DNA from: an uncultured Eubacteriales bacterium
GTDB lineage: Bacteria > Bacillota_A > Clostridia > Oscillospirales > Oscillospiraceae
DNA: 5,285 nucleotides
Direction: 5' to 3'
NCBI GenBank assembly: GCA_949739085.1
Contig: CATIYU010000019.1
Location: 1-5,285, forward strand
The notes below the pieces were generated by a model, which was not told the origin of the DNA, did not search any database, and saw only the letters and a program-made list of their open reading frames with translations. The stretch's first letter is position 1; every line of letters starts with the position of its first letter. Below are positions 1 through 5,285 of this stretch, piece by piece. A program made the position numbers and the translations under genes.

Positions 1-2
1 AG

Positions 3-8
3 AGGAGG
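3..8 (+). promoter_or_regulatory. Ribosome binding site of ecfT
   Basis: AGGAGG lies 9 bases upstream of the ATG at 18. It is a full match to the anti-Shine-Dalgarno complement and supports that ATG as the true start. The sequence before it is outside the window, so it cannot be seen whether this site overlaps the end of an upstream gene. Confidence 0.85.
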
Positions 9-17
9 GCGGGCCGG

Positions 18-821
18 ATGCTGAAGGACATCACCCTCGGGCAGTATTTCCCCGGGGAGTCCCTGGCCCACCGGCTGGACCCCCGTACAAAACTTCTTTT
101 AACCGTCATCTATATTGTGACGCTTTTCTGCGCCAAGTCTTTTGTATCCTATGGCGTGGTGGCGCTGCTGCTGGCGGCGGGCGTGAAGGTCTCCGGCGTG
201 GGCCCCAGGGCGCTGGTCAGGGGGCTGAAGCCCATCCTCTTCATCGTCTGCTTCACGGCGGCGCTGAACCTCCTCTACACCCCCGGGGACGTGCTGGTGA
301 AGCTCTGGATTTTTCAGATCACCACCCAGGGAATCTTCACCGCCTTTTTCATGGTCCTGCGGATTACCATGCTGATTATGGGCACCTTCCTCCTGACCTA
401 CACCACCAGCCCCATCGCCCTCACAGACGGCCTGGAGACCCTGCTGGGGCCGCTGAAAAAAATCCGAGCGCCCGTCCACGAGCTGGCCATGATTATGTCC
501 ATCGCCCTGCGGTTCATCCCCACGCTGATCGAGGAGACGGACAAAATCATGTCCGCCCAGAAAGCCCGGGGCGCGGACTTTGAGAGCGGAAACATTTTTC
601 AGCGGGCAAAAGCCCTGGTGCCCATTCTGGTGCCCCTGTTCATCTCGGCTTTCCGCCGGGCGGACGAACTGGCGGTGGCCATGGAGTGCCGCTGCTACCA
701 CGGCGGCGAGGGCCGCACCAAGCTCCACGTGCTCCGCTACCAGACCCGGGACTACCTGGTGCTGCTGGCATATCTGGCGGTGCTGGCCGGTGTGCTGGCG
801 TTGGCGGGGTTCGGGCTGTGA
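18..821 (+). CDS. ecfT: ECF transporter transmembrane coupling protein EcfT
   Basis: EcfT is the membrane scaffold of an energy-coupling-factor importer. It joins two ATPases (EcfA1/EcfA2) to exchangeable S-components that bind vitamins or metal ions. The 267-residue length is normal for the family. Visible family marks are the N-terminal HRLDPRTKL segment (about residues 18-26) and several hydrophobic stretches (about 26-60, 70-87, 104-130 and 240-265). A long cytoplasmic helical region carries two coupling motifs: A-R-G at residues 183-185 and, about 40 residues on, C-R-C at 224-226, where A-R-G is usual. These motifs dock into the ATPases in the known structures. The start is set by the AGGAGG site at 3-8. 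The stop overlaps the next gene by 4 bases. The ATPase genes normally precede ecfT and are inferred to lie just upstream. The generic (group II) type is likely because no S-component gene is adjacent within the window. Confidence 0.95.
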   Translation: MLKDITLGQYFPGESLAHRLDPRTKLLLTVIYIVTLFCAKSFVSYGVVALLLAAGVKVSGVGPRALVRGLKPILFIVCFTAALNLLYTPGDVLVKLWIFQITTQGIFTAFFMVLRITMLIMGTFLLTYTTSPIALTDGLETLLGPLKKIRAPVHELAMIMSIALRFIPTLIEETDKIMSAQKARGADFESGNIFQRAKALVPILVPLFISAFRRADELAVAMECRCYHGGEGRTKLHVLRYQTRDYLVLLAYLAVLAGVLALAGFGL

Positions 822-1666
822 GGAGGGCGAAGCTCCGGCGGACCGCCGTTCTGGGGGCCTCTCTGCTGGCGGTTTGCGGCGCGGCCCTGTGGCAGTACCG
901 GGACGTGGTGTTCGACGCCCGGCTGGCTGTGCGGGTCTATCAGGTCGAGACGGACAAGGTGGATTCCCCCCTCCGGCTGGCGGCGCTGTCAGACCTGCAC
1001 AGCTGCGCCTACGGCGAAAACCAGGCGGAGCTGCTGGGAGCGCTGCGGGACCTGCGCCCCCAGCCGGACGCGGTGCTGCTGGCGGGCGACATCGTGGACG
1101 ACGAACTGCCGGAGGAAAACGCCTGGAGCGCGGTCTCCCAGCTGGCGGAGGCCTACCCCTGCTTCTATGTCACCGGCAACCACGAGTGGTGGAGCGGGGA
1201 GCCGGAGCGGATTTGCCAAGAGATGGCGCGGCGCGGCGTGACCGTCCTGCGGGGGGACTGCCGCCTGCTGGCCCTGGAGAACGGGGTCCGGATCCAGATC
1301 TGCGGCATTGACGACCCGGACTTTCCCGGCAGCGGACGGCAGCTGACCCGGGCCGGAGGCCAAACCGGCGGCGGGCTCTTCTCCATCCTGCTGGCCCACC
1401 GCCCGGAGGGGATTGCAAGCTATCTGGAGTACCCCTTCGACCTCATAGTCTCCGGCCACGCCCACGGCGGGCAGTGGCGGATTCCGGGTCTGGTCAACGG
1501 CCTCTACGCCCCCAGCCAGGGGCTCTTCCCCCGGTACGCTGGCGGGCTGTACCGCCTGGGGGGGACCAGCTTTGCCGTCAGCCGGGGGCTGGCCCGGGAG
1601 AGCACCCGCGTTCCCCGGGTTTTTAACCCGCCGGAAATCGTTGTGGTGGATATTACGCCCCTATAG
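818..1666 (+). CDS. Membrane-anchored calcineurin-like metallophosphoesterase (YkuE/YaeI type)
   Basis: The 282-residue protein has the complete two-metal phosphoesterase signature: D-L-H at residues 59-61, GDIVDD at 90-95, GNHE at 120-123, an AHRP histidine at 194 and GHAHGGQ at 213-219. These residues bind the metals and the phosphate in the calcineurin-like family. A basic N-terminus (VRRAKLRR) followed by a hydrophobic segment (about 9-25) suggests a signal anchor or export signal, placing the catalytic domain outside the membrane. The B. subtilis relative YkuE is an exported enzyme of similar architecture, and other relatives cleave lipid-linked UDP-sugars. The substrate here cannot be told. 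The GTG start at 818 is chosen because it shares the GTGA overlap with the ecfT stop and begins just before the charged/hydrophobic leader. The only upstream in-frame ATG (686) would add 44 proline-, glycine- and arginine-rich residues that are simply ecfT read out of frame. No strong ribosome site is present, so translation is probably coupled to ecfT. Confidence 0.92.
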   Translation: MRRAKLRRTAVLGASLLAVCGAALWQYRDVVFDARLAVRVYQVETDKVDSPLRLAALSDLHSCAYGENQAELLGALRDLRPQPDAVLLAGDIVDDELPEENAWSAVSQLAEAYPCFYVTGNHEWWSGEPERICQEMARRGVTVLRGDCRLLALENGVRIQICGIDDPDFPGSGRQLTRAGGQTGGGLFSILLAHRPEGIASYLEYPFDLIVSGHAHGGQWRIPGLVNGLYAPSQGLFPRYAGGLYRLGGTSFAVSRGLARESTRVPRVFNPPEIVVVDITPL

Positions 1667-1668
1667 GC

Positions 1669-1674
1669 AGGAGG
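1669..1674 (+). promoter_or_regulatory. Ribosome binding site of truA
   Basis: AGGAGG lies 5 bases before the ATG at 1680 and 2 bases after the metallophosphoesterase stop. It decides the truA start, because the same frame is open further upstream to an ATG at 1572 that lies inside the preceding gene and has no such site. Confidence 0.85.
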
Positions 1675-1679
1675 ATACG

Positions 1680-2438
1680 ATGCGAAATATCGCCTTGAAG
1701 CTGATGTACAACGGAGCCGCCTACCACGGCTGGCAGGTGCAGAAGACCCAGGCCACGGTGGCGGAAACCCTGGAGCAGGCCCTCGCCTCCGTGTGCGGCG
1801 GGCCCGTCAAGGTGACCGGCTGCGGCAGAACGGACGCCGGGGTCCATGCGGAGCGGTACGTAGCCAACTTCCGCACAGCGTCCAGAATCCCCTGCGAGCG
1901 GCTGCCCCTGGCGGTGAACACCCGCCTGCCGGAGGACATCGCGGTGTCCGCGGCCCTGGAGGTGCCGGAGGACTTCAACGCTATCGGCTCCTGCCGGAAG
2001 AAGGAGTATACTTACCGGATTTTCAACTCCCGGATTCACAACCCCTTTTACGTAAACCGGGCCTACTTCTACCCCAAGCTGCTGGACGAGGCGGTCATGG
2101 ACCGGGCGGCCCGGGCCTTTGAGGGCACCCACGACTTCCGGGCCGTGCGCAGCGTGGGGACGGAGACCAAAACCACTGTGCGCACCATTTATTACTGCTA
2201 TGTCACCAGAAACGGCGACCTTTTGGAGCTGAAGGTCTGCGCCAACGGATTTTTGTATAATATGGTACGGGCCATCACAGGCACCGTGCTCTACGCCGCC
2301 GAGGGGAAGCTCTCGCCGGAGGACATCCCCGCCATTCTGGCCAGCGGCAACCGCACCCTGGCGGGGCCCACCGTGCCGCCGGGGGGGCTGTACCTGACCA
2401 AATTGTGGTATGAGGATGGCCGGTTGAATGATGAATAA
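1680..2438 (+). CDS. truA: tRNA pseudouridine(38-40) synthase TruA
   Basis: TruA converts uridines 38-40 in the anticodon arm of many tRNAs to pseudouridine, in the cytoplasm and without a cofactor. The 252-residue length is typical. Diagnostic segments are the N-terminal YNGAAYHGWQ (residues 10-19) and GCGRTDAGVHA (47-57), with the catalytic aspartate at residue 52. Further on are the tyrosine-containing KKEYTYRIF strand, the DFRAV...TKTTVRTI region, FLYNMVRAITG, and the C-terminal AGPTVPPGGLYL segment. No key residue appears to be missing. In many Firmicutes truA follows ecfA1-ecfA2-ecfT and precedes rplM-rpsI. Here a metallophosphoesterase separates ecfT from truA, and the ribosomal protein genes do not follow. 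The gene begins 13 bases after the preceding stop, and its last 11 bases overlap the next gene, consistent with one operon. Confidence 0.97.
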   Translation: MRNIALKLMYNGAAYHGWQVQKTQATVAETLEQALASVCGGPVKVTGCGRTDAGVHAERYVANFRTASRIPCERLPLAVNTRLPEDIAVSAALEVPEDFNAIGSCRKKEYTYRIFNSRIHNPFYVNRAYFYPKLLDEAVMDRAARAFEGTHDFRAVRSVGTETKTTVRTIYYCYVTRNGDLLELKVCANGFLYNMVRAITGTVLYAAEGKLSPEDIPAILASGNRTLAGPTVPPGGLYLTKLWYEDGRLNDE

Positions 2439-3591
2439 AGGGAAACGGGGCGCGCCGGAACCGGCCAAGGGCAGCTTCCTCCGGCGGCTGGGAGCGCTGC
2501 TGCTGGCGGTGTGCGCGGTGCTGGCGGTGGGGGTGGCCACCAGCATGGACAACGGCCGCTATCTGGCCGCCCTGCGCCGCTGGCTCATGTACGGCGACAG
2601 CCGGGCCACCCGGGACGTGTACACCTACGCCGCCGACCCCGGCAACCTCTACGGACTGTTGGGAAAGGACCTCCTGGTGGTGGGCAGCAACGCCGTGCGC
2701 CTGTTTCAGGACGGCGGCGCTATGTCCTACGAGCTGACGCCCCTGGGGATGGAGAGCCCCCAGCTGGCCATCGGGGCGCGGCAGGCGGCTGTCTGCGACA
2801 TAGGGGGCGCCGCGCTCCACGTGCTGGACCAGAACGGCCTGGTCCGCACCCTGCGCACGGAGCGCGGGCTCTGCTACTACTCCGCCCGGCTCAACGGGAG
2901 CGACTATCTGGCGGTGACGGAGCAGAAGAGCGGCTACAAAGCCCGGGTGGCCGTCTACAACAGCGGCGGCGAAATGGTCTTTCACTTTGATTCCTATGAC
3001 AACTACATCACCGACGCCATTGTGACCGAGGACTGCCGCCGGGTAGTGGCGGTGAGCCTGGGGGCCCAGGGCGGCGTCTTCGCCACCCGCTTGCTGGTGT
3101 ATGACCTGGCCCGGGCGGAGCTGCTGGGCGACTACCCCATTCGGGACGGTCTGGTCCTGGAGCTCGCCAACCGCGGGAACCGGCTGGCAGCCCTCTGCGA
3201 CAAGCGGCTGGCTATCCTGTCGATGGACGGGGAGACGCTGTTGGACCGGGCCTACGGGAATTTGTACCTCCAGGACTGCGCCCTGACCGGCGGGGACTTC
3301 TGCGCCCTGCTGCTGGGACGCTACCAGGCGGGGAACGTCAACACCCTCGCCACCTACAGCCTGGACGGCGAACAGATTGCCAGCCTGGAGCTGCGGGACG
3401 AGGTGCTGGACATGTCCGCGTCGGGGGACTACCTGGCGGTGCTCTACGGGGACAGCCTAGTCATCTACACCAAGGAGCTGGAGGAGCGGGCCCGGCTGAG
3501 CGAGACGGGCTACGCCGGGCAGGTGCGCATGGAGGCGGACGGCACGGCCCTGGTCATCTCCGGCGCGTCCGCCAGAAGGTTCCAGCCCTGA
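2428..3591 (+). CDS. Membrane-anchored beta-propeller-like protein, DUF5711-like
   Basis: No enzymatic function is recognised. The 387-residue protein has a short basic cytoplasmic tail (1-20), one hydrophobic helix (about 21-38), and then an extracytoplasmic region made of repeating strands. Each repeat has the rhythm of a hydrophobic 'xxLAVxx' strand, a turn, a 'xLxVYx' strand and a DG or GG turn. Examples are near residues 77-95, 112-140, 150-188, 193-235, 243-270, 275-320, 325-350 and 355-387, about seven or eight blades. The pattern fits a WD40/PQQ-like beta-propeller and the Clostridia family DUF5711, as recalled and not searched. Such domains usually bind proteins or surface ligands. 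Two adjacent ATGs (2428 and 2431) are possible starts. Both overlap the end of truA and have only a weak GAGGA site at 2412-2416, suggesting coupled translation. The next gene is a CvpA-family membrane protein, so an envelope role is plausible but unproven. Confidence 0.8.
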   Translation: MMNKGKRGAPEPAKGSFLRRLGALLLAVCAVLAVGVATSMDNGRYLAALRRWLMYGDSRATRDVYTYAADPGNLYGLLGKDLLVVGSNAVRLFQDGGAMSYELTPLGMESPQLAIGARQAAVCDIGGAALHVLDQNGLVRTLRTERGLCYYSARLNGSDYLAVTEQKSGYKARVAVYNSGGEMVFHFDSYDNYITDAIVTEDCRRVVAVSLGAQGGVFATRLLVYDLARAELLGDYPIRDGLVLELANRGNRLAALCDKRLAILSMDGETLLDRAYGNLYLQDCALTGGDFCALLLGRYQAGNVNTLATYSLDGEQIASLELRDEVLDMSASGDYLAVLYGDSLVIYTKELEERARLSETGYAGQVRMEADGTALVISGASARRFQP

Positions 3592-3696
3592 CCTGAACAG
3601 GGCGCGCAGTCCAACCTGGAAGTTTTTCTTTCCCATGAAAAGCAGGGAAAATCGAGGGAATCCTGCCAAATTGCCATAGAAAGGGGCTGGCCTTTT
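3592..3696 (+). other. Spacer with weak hairpins, no clear terminator
   Basis: This 105-base spacer is less GC-rich than the flanking genes. A perfect 6-base stem GCCCTG/CAGGGC (3585-3590 with 3598-3603, 7-base loop) straddles the preceding stop codon. A small TCCA-ACC-TGGA hairpin (3610-3620) is followed two bases later by a T-rich run (3623-3631). A further TTTCCC/GGGAAA pairing (3629-3634 with 3645-3650) follows. None is a convincing intrinsic terminator: the stable stem is far from the T-run, and the one near it has only four base pairs. Partial termination or processing is possible. Confidence 0.35.
3680..3686 (+). promoter_or_regulatory. Ribosome binding site of the CvpA-like gene
   Basis: AAAGGGG lies 10 bases upstream of the ATG at 3697. 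It is a moderate purine-rich match at the long end of usual spacing, and no better start codon is in frame nearby. Confidence 0.6.
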
Positions 3697-4404
3697 ATGC
3701 CGGTATCTGCTATCATAGACCTCATCATTGCGGCGGCGCTGCTGCTCTTCGCCTATCTGGGCTGGAAGCGGGGGCTGATTCGCACGCTGTCAGAGCTGCT
3801 GGTGGTGGTTCTGGCGCTATTCCTGGCCAACCAGATTGCCAATTTCGCCGCGCCGGAGGTGGTGGACCGCTATCTGCGCCCCGCCGCCCACGAGGCCGTG
3901 GAGCAGAAGGTAGCCGCCCTGGGCCCCAGCGGGCAGGCGGTCTCCCGGTCCGCCCTGGAGGGGGTGCTGGACGGCGTGCCCTTTGTGGGCGAGCGGGCCA
4001 AGGAGCTGCTGGAGGACATGGTCTTCAACGCCCAGGAGCAGGCCCTGGAGGGCGGGCGGACCCTGCTGCTGAACTACGCCCTGGATTTGGCGGACGCGGT
4101 GCTGGACGGCGTGGTCCGGAACCTGGTGCGCTCCCTCATCTTCGCCCTGTGCTTCGCGGTTTTGAACTTCCTGCTGCGGCTGGCGGTGAAGGCGCTGAAT
4201 CTGACATTCTCCCTACCCGGCCTCAAGCAGCTCAACAAGGCGGGCGGAATGCTCATTGGCCTGGGCAAGGGCGTGGTCGTGGTCTGCCTGGCGGTGTGGG
4301 TTTTGAACTTAGCCGGTGTGGTAACAGAGGAGATGGTCGCACCGTCGCTGCTGCTGAAGCTGGCGGCGGGCGTGACAGGTGTTCCGGGCGGAACGGAATT
4401 CTGA
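3697..4404 (+). CDS. CvpA family membrane protein
   Basis: CvpA-family proteins are small polytopic membrane proteins. The E. coli member is needed for colicin V production and envelope stress tolerance, but the molecular activity is unknown. The opening segment ([19 protein letters not shown], residues 8-26) is the typical CvpA start: a hydrophobic helix ending in a GWKRG-like turn, followed by a second helix (about 31-48). A second helix pair lies near 145-167 and 182-205, the latter containing the family-like [10 protein letters not shown] turn (183-192). At 235 residues it is longer than the roughly 160-180 of classic CvpA. The extra length is a charged, helical stretch (about 53-140) between the two hairpins. 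It is preceded by a 105-base spacer after the propeller gene and followed by the Clp promoter region. It may be the last gene of the upstream operon. Confidence 0.85.
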   Translation: MPVSAIIDLIIAAALLLFAYLGWKRGLIRTLSELLVVVLALFLANQIANFAAPEVVDRYLRPAAHEAVEQKVAALGPSGQAVSRSALEGVLDGVPFVGERAKELLEDMVFNAQEQALEGGRTLLLNYALDLADAVLDGVVRNLVRSLIFALCFAVLNFLLRLAVKALNLTFSLPGLKQLNKAGGMLIGLGKGVVVVCLAVWVLNLAGVVTEEMVAPSLLLKLAAGVTGVPGGTEF

Positions 4405-4474
4405 TACAAAAGTACGAAAATATTTCCCAAAACCAGAAAGTTTTCAGTTTGTTCATGTTAACACCCCAGCGTTC

Positions 4475-4483
4475 TGGTATAAA
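4475..4483 (+). promoter_or_regulatory. Probable extended -10 promoter of the Clp gene
   Basis: TGGTATAAA matches the extended -10 form (TG, one base, then TATAAA, five of six against TATAAT). It sits in the most AT-rich stretch of the window. With a 17-base spacer the -35 position would be ATGTTA (4455-4460), a poor match, as is common when the TG extension is present. Transcription would start near 4490 and leave a leader of about 50 bases before the ATG at 4541. No CtsR tandem heptad or HrcA CIRCE inverted repeat is visible around it, so heat-shock control of the usual Firmicutes kinds is not supported. Confidence 0.55.
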
Positions 4484-4504
4484 GGATACAAATACAAGGG
4501 GGGA

Positions 4505-4521
4505 GCTGGCGCTGTGCCAGC
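4505..4521 (+). promoter_or_regulatory. Leader hairpin before the Clp ribosome binding site
   Basis: GCTGGC (4505-4510) and GCCAGC (4516-4521) form a perfect 6-base GC-rich stem with a 5-base loop GCTGT, ending 6 bases before the GGAGGT site at 4528. It is not followed by a T-run, so it is not a terminator. It could tune access to the ribosome site or stabilise the 5' end of the mRNA, or it may be chance in GC-rich DNA. Confidence 0.4.
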
Positions 4522-4527
4522 CGCCAT

Positions 4528-4533
4528 GGAGGT
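4528..4533 (+). promoter_or_regulatory. Ribosome binding site of the Clp gene
   Basis: GGAGGT lies 7 bases before the ATG at 4541, near-ideal spacing. It favours that start over the in-frame ATG at 4526 and GTG at 4514, both of which precede or overlap the site. Confidence 0.8.
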
Positions 4534-4540
4534 AGAAGTT

Positions 4541-5285
4541 ATGCAACCGACCCTGTGTACAAGATGCAAAAAACGGGTGGCCGTGGTCTTTATTTCAAAG
4601 ATCGAAAAGGGCGAAACCGTCAATGAGGGCCTGTGCCTGAAGTGCGCCAAGGAGCTGGGCCTGCCCCAGGTGAACGAGATGATGCGCCGTATGGGCATTA
4701 CGGACGACGACCTGGACGCCATCTCCGACGAGATGATGCAGGCGTTCGGCGGCGCGGAGACCATGGAGGGTATGATTCCCCATGAGGACGAGGAGGACAG
4801 CGGCGAGGACGGCAAAACCGCCACCTTCCCCTTCCTCAACCGCCTCTTTGGCGCAGGGGGAGGCGAGCCCGCCGCGCCCTCCAGTGGCGGCGAGTCCGGC
4901 CGGAGCCACGAGACCAAGGAGCGCAAGGGCGAAAAAGCGCCCAAGCGGAAATATCTGGACAGCTACTGCATCAACCTCACCGACCGGGCCCGGGGCGGCA
5001 AGCTGGACAGCCTTGTGGGCCGGGAGCAGGAGATTGAGCGGGTCATTCAAATCCTGAACCGCCGCCAGAAGAACAACCCCTGCCTGATCGGCGAACCCGG
5101 CGTGGGCAAAACCGCCATCGCCGAGGGCCTGGCCCAGCGGATTGCCAATGCCGACGTGCCCTTCAAGCTGCGGGACAAGGAGGTCTATCTGCTGGACCTG
5201 ACCTACCTGGTGGCCGGGACCCTGTTCCGGGGCCAGTTCGAGAGCCGGATGAAGGGACTCATCGAGGAGATCCGCAAGTGCGGCA
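4541..5285 (+). CDS. ClpE-like zinc-finger AAA+ unfoldase (Clp ATP-binding subunit), N-terminal part
   Basis: The gene runs off the window; 248 codons are present. Clp/Hsp100 ATPases unfold proteins and usually feed them to the ClpP protease in the cytoplasm. Domain order: a zinc finger with CxxC pairs at residues 6/9 and 32/35, separated by 22 residues as in B. subtilis ClpE; a short helical, acidic segment (about 42-90); a PFLNRLFG patch (97-104); a Gly/Ser/Lys-rich linker (105-136); and the first AAA+ domain, entered at [14 protein letters not shown] (138-151). The AAA+ domain shows LVGRE (158-162), the [14 protein letters not shown] stretch with Walker A GEPGVGKT at 184-191, and the first pore-loop region GTLFRGQFE (226-234). 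The double Clp N-domain typical of ClpC and ClpA is absent. The second AAA+ domain and any ClpP-docking loop lie beyond the window, so ClpP partnership is inferred from family. Databases may label it ClpC or simply the Clp ATP-binding subunit. An extended -10 promoter and leader precede it, so it is probably its own transcription unit. Confidence 0.93.
   Translation, partial: MQPTLCTRCKKRVAVVFISKIEKGETVNEGLCLKCAKELGLPQVNEMMRRMGITDDDLDAISDEMMQAFGGAETMEGMIPHEDEEDSGEDGKTATFPFLNRLFGAGGGEPAAPSSGGESGRSHETKERKGEKAPKRKYLDSYCINLTDRARGGKLDSLVGREQEIERVIQILNRRQKNNPCLIGEPGVGKTAIAEGLAQRIANADVPFKLRDKEVYLLDLTYLVAGTLFRGQFESRMKGLIEEIRKCG

Noticed and set aside
866..877. Possible lipobox (LAVC, residues 17-20) in the phosphoesterase leader
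   Set aside because: The residue before the cysteine is valine, where lipoprotein signals need a small residue such as G, A or S.
580..1311. Plus-strand frame of 243 codons across the ecfT/phosphoesterase junction
   Set aside because: It overlaps two well-supported genes in a different frame, and its Arg/Gly/Pro/Ala-rich product has no recognisable motif.
1653..2552. Long minus-strand open frame of 299 codons opposite truA
   Set aside because: It lies antisense to a clearly identified truA, has no recognisable domain, and long open antisense frames are expected in GC-rich coding DNA.
2275..2985. Minus-strand open frame of 236 codons opposite truA and the propeller gene
   Set aside because: Histidine-, glutamine- and arginine-rich composition typical of an antisense shadow, with no family motifs.
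3457..3669. Small minus-strand open frame of 70 codons reaching into the spacer before the CvpA-like gene
   Set aside because: No ribosome site precedes its ATG, and most of it is antisense to the propeller gene's end.
3671..3699. Promoter-like TTGCCA with TTTATG 17 bases on, before the CvpA-like gene
   Set aside because: Transcription would start inside the coding region, and the -10 match is poor.
4403..4492. GATACAAA direct repeat (4403-4410 and 4485-4492) bracketing 74 bases, suggesting a small insertion with target duplication
   Set aside because: An 8-base match in an AT-rich spacer of this size is plausible by chance, and no terminal inverted repeats bound the enclosed segment.

Overview
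The window is a densely packed, GC-rich (by eye about 60-65%) stretch of bacterial chromosome with every recognisable gene on the + strand. An energy-coupling-factor transporter subunit next to truA, a CvpA-type membrane protein and a zinc-finger Hsp100 ATPase point to a high-GC member of the Clostridia. The protein style resembles Oscillospiraceae such as Flavonifractor, Pseudoflavonifractor or Lawsonibacter. That placement is inference from recalled family resemblance and was not tested by a search.

Layout: (1) 18-821, ecfT, the transmembrane coupling subunit of an ECF vitamin/metal importer. Its ATPase genes are presumably just upstream, outside the window. (2) 818-1666, a membrane-anchored or exported calcineurin-like metallophosphoesterase with a GTG start that overlaps the ecfT stop by 4 bases. 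(3) 1680-2438, truA, tRNA pseudouridine synthase A, with a strong ribosome binding site. (4) 2428-3591, a membrane-anchored beta-propeller-like protein resembling the DUF5711 family, overlapping the truA end. (5) A 105-base spacer with weak hairpins. (6) 3697-4404, a long CvpA-family membrane protein. (7) A 136-base AT-rich spacer holding a probable extended -10 promoter and a small leader hairpin. (8) From 4541 to the window end, the first 248 codons of a ClpE-like AAA+ unfoldase with an N-terminal two-CxxC zinc finger.

Genes 1-4 overlap or nearly abut, so they probably form one operon with translational coupling. The cvpA-like gene may be the tail of that transcript or have its own start. 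The Clp gene appears to have its own promoter. The biochemical roles are diverse (vitamin uptake, phosphoester hydrolysis, tRNA modification, envelope proteins, proteolysis), so co-transcription probably reflects housekeeping co-expression more than one pathway. No RNA gene, CRISPR array, insertion sequence or clear intrinsic terminator was seen. I found no convincing new system. The least explained parts are the DUF5711-like propeller with its CvpA neighbour, and the metallophosphoesterase sitting between ecfT and truA.
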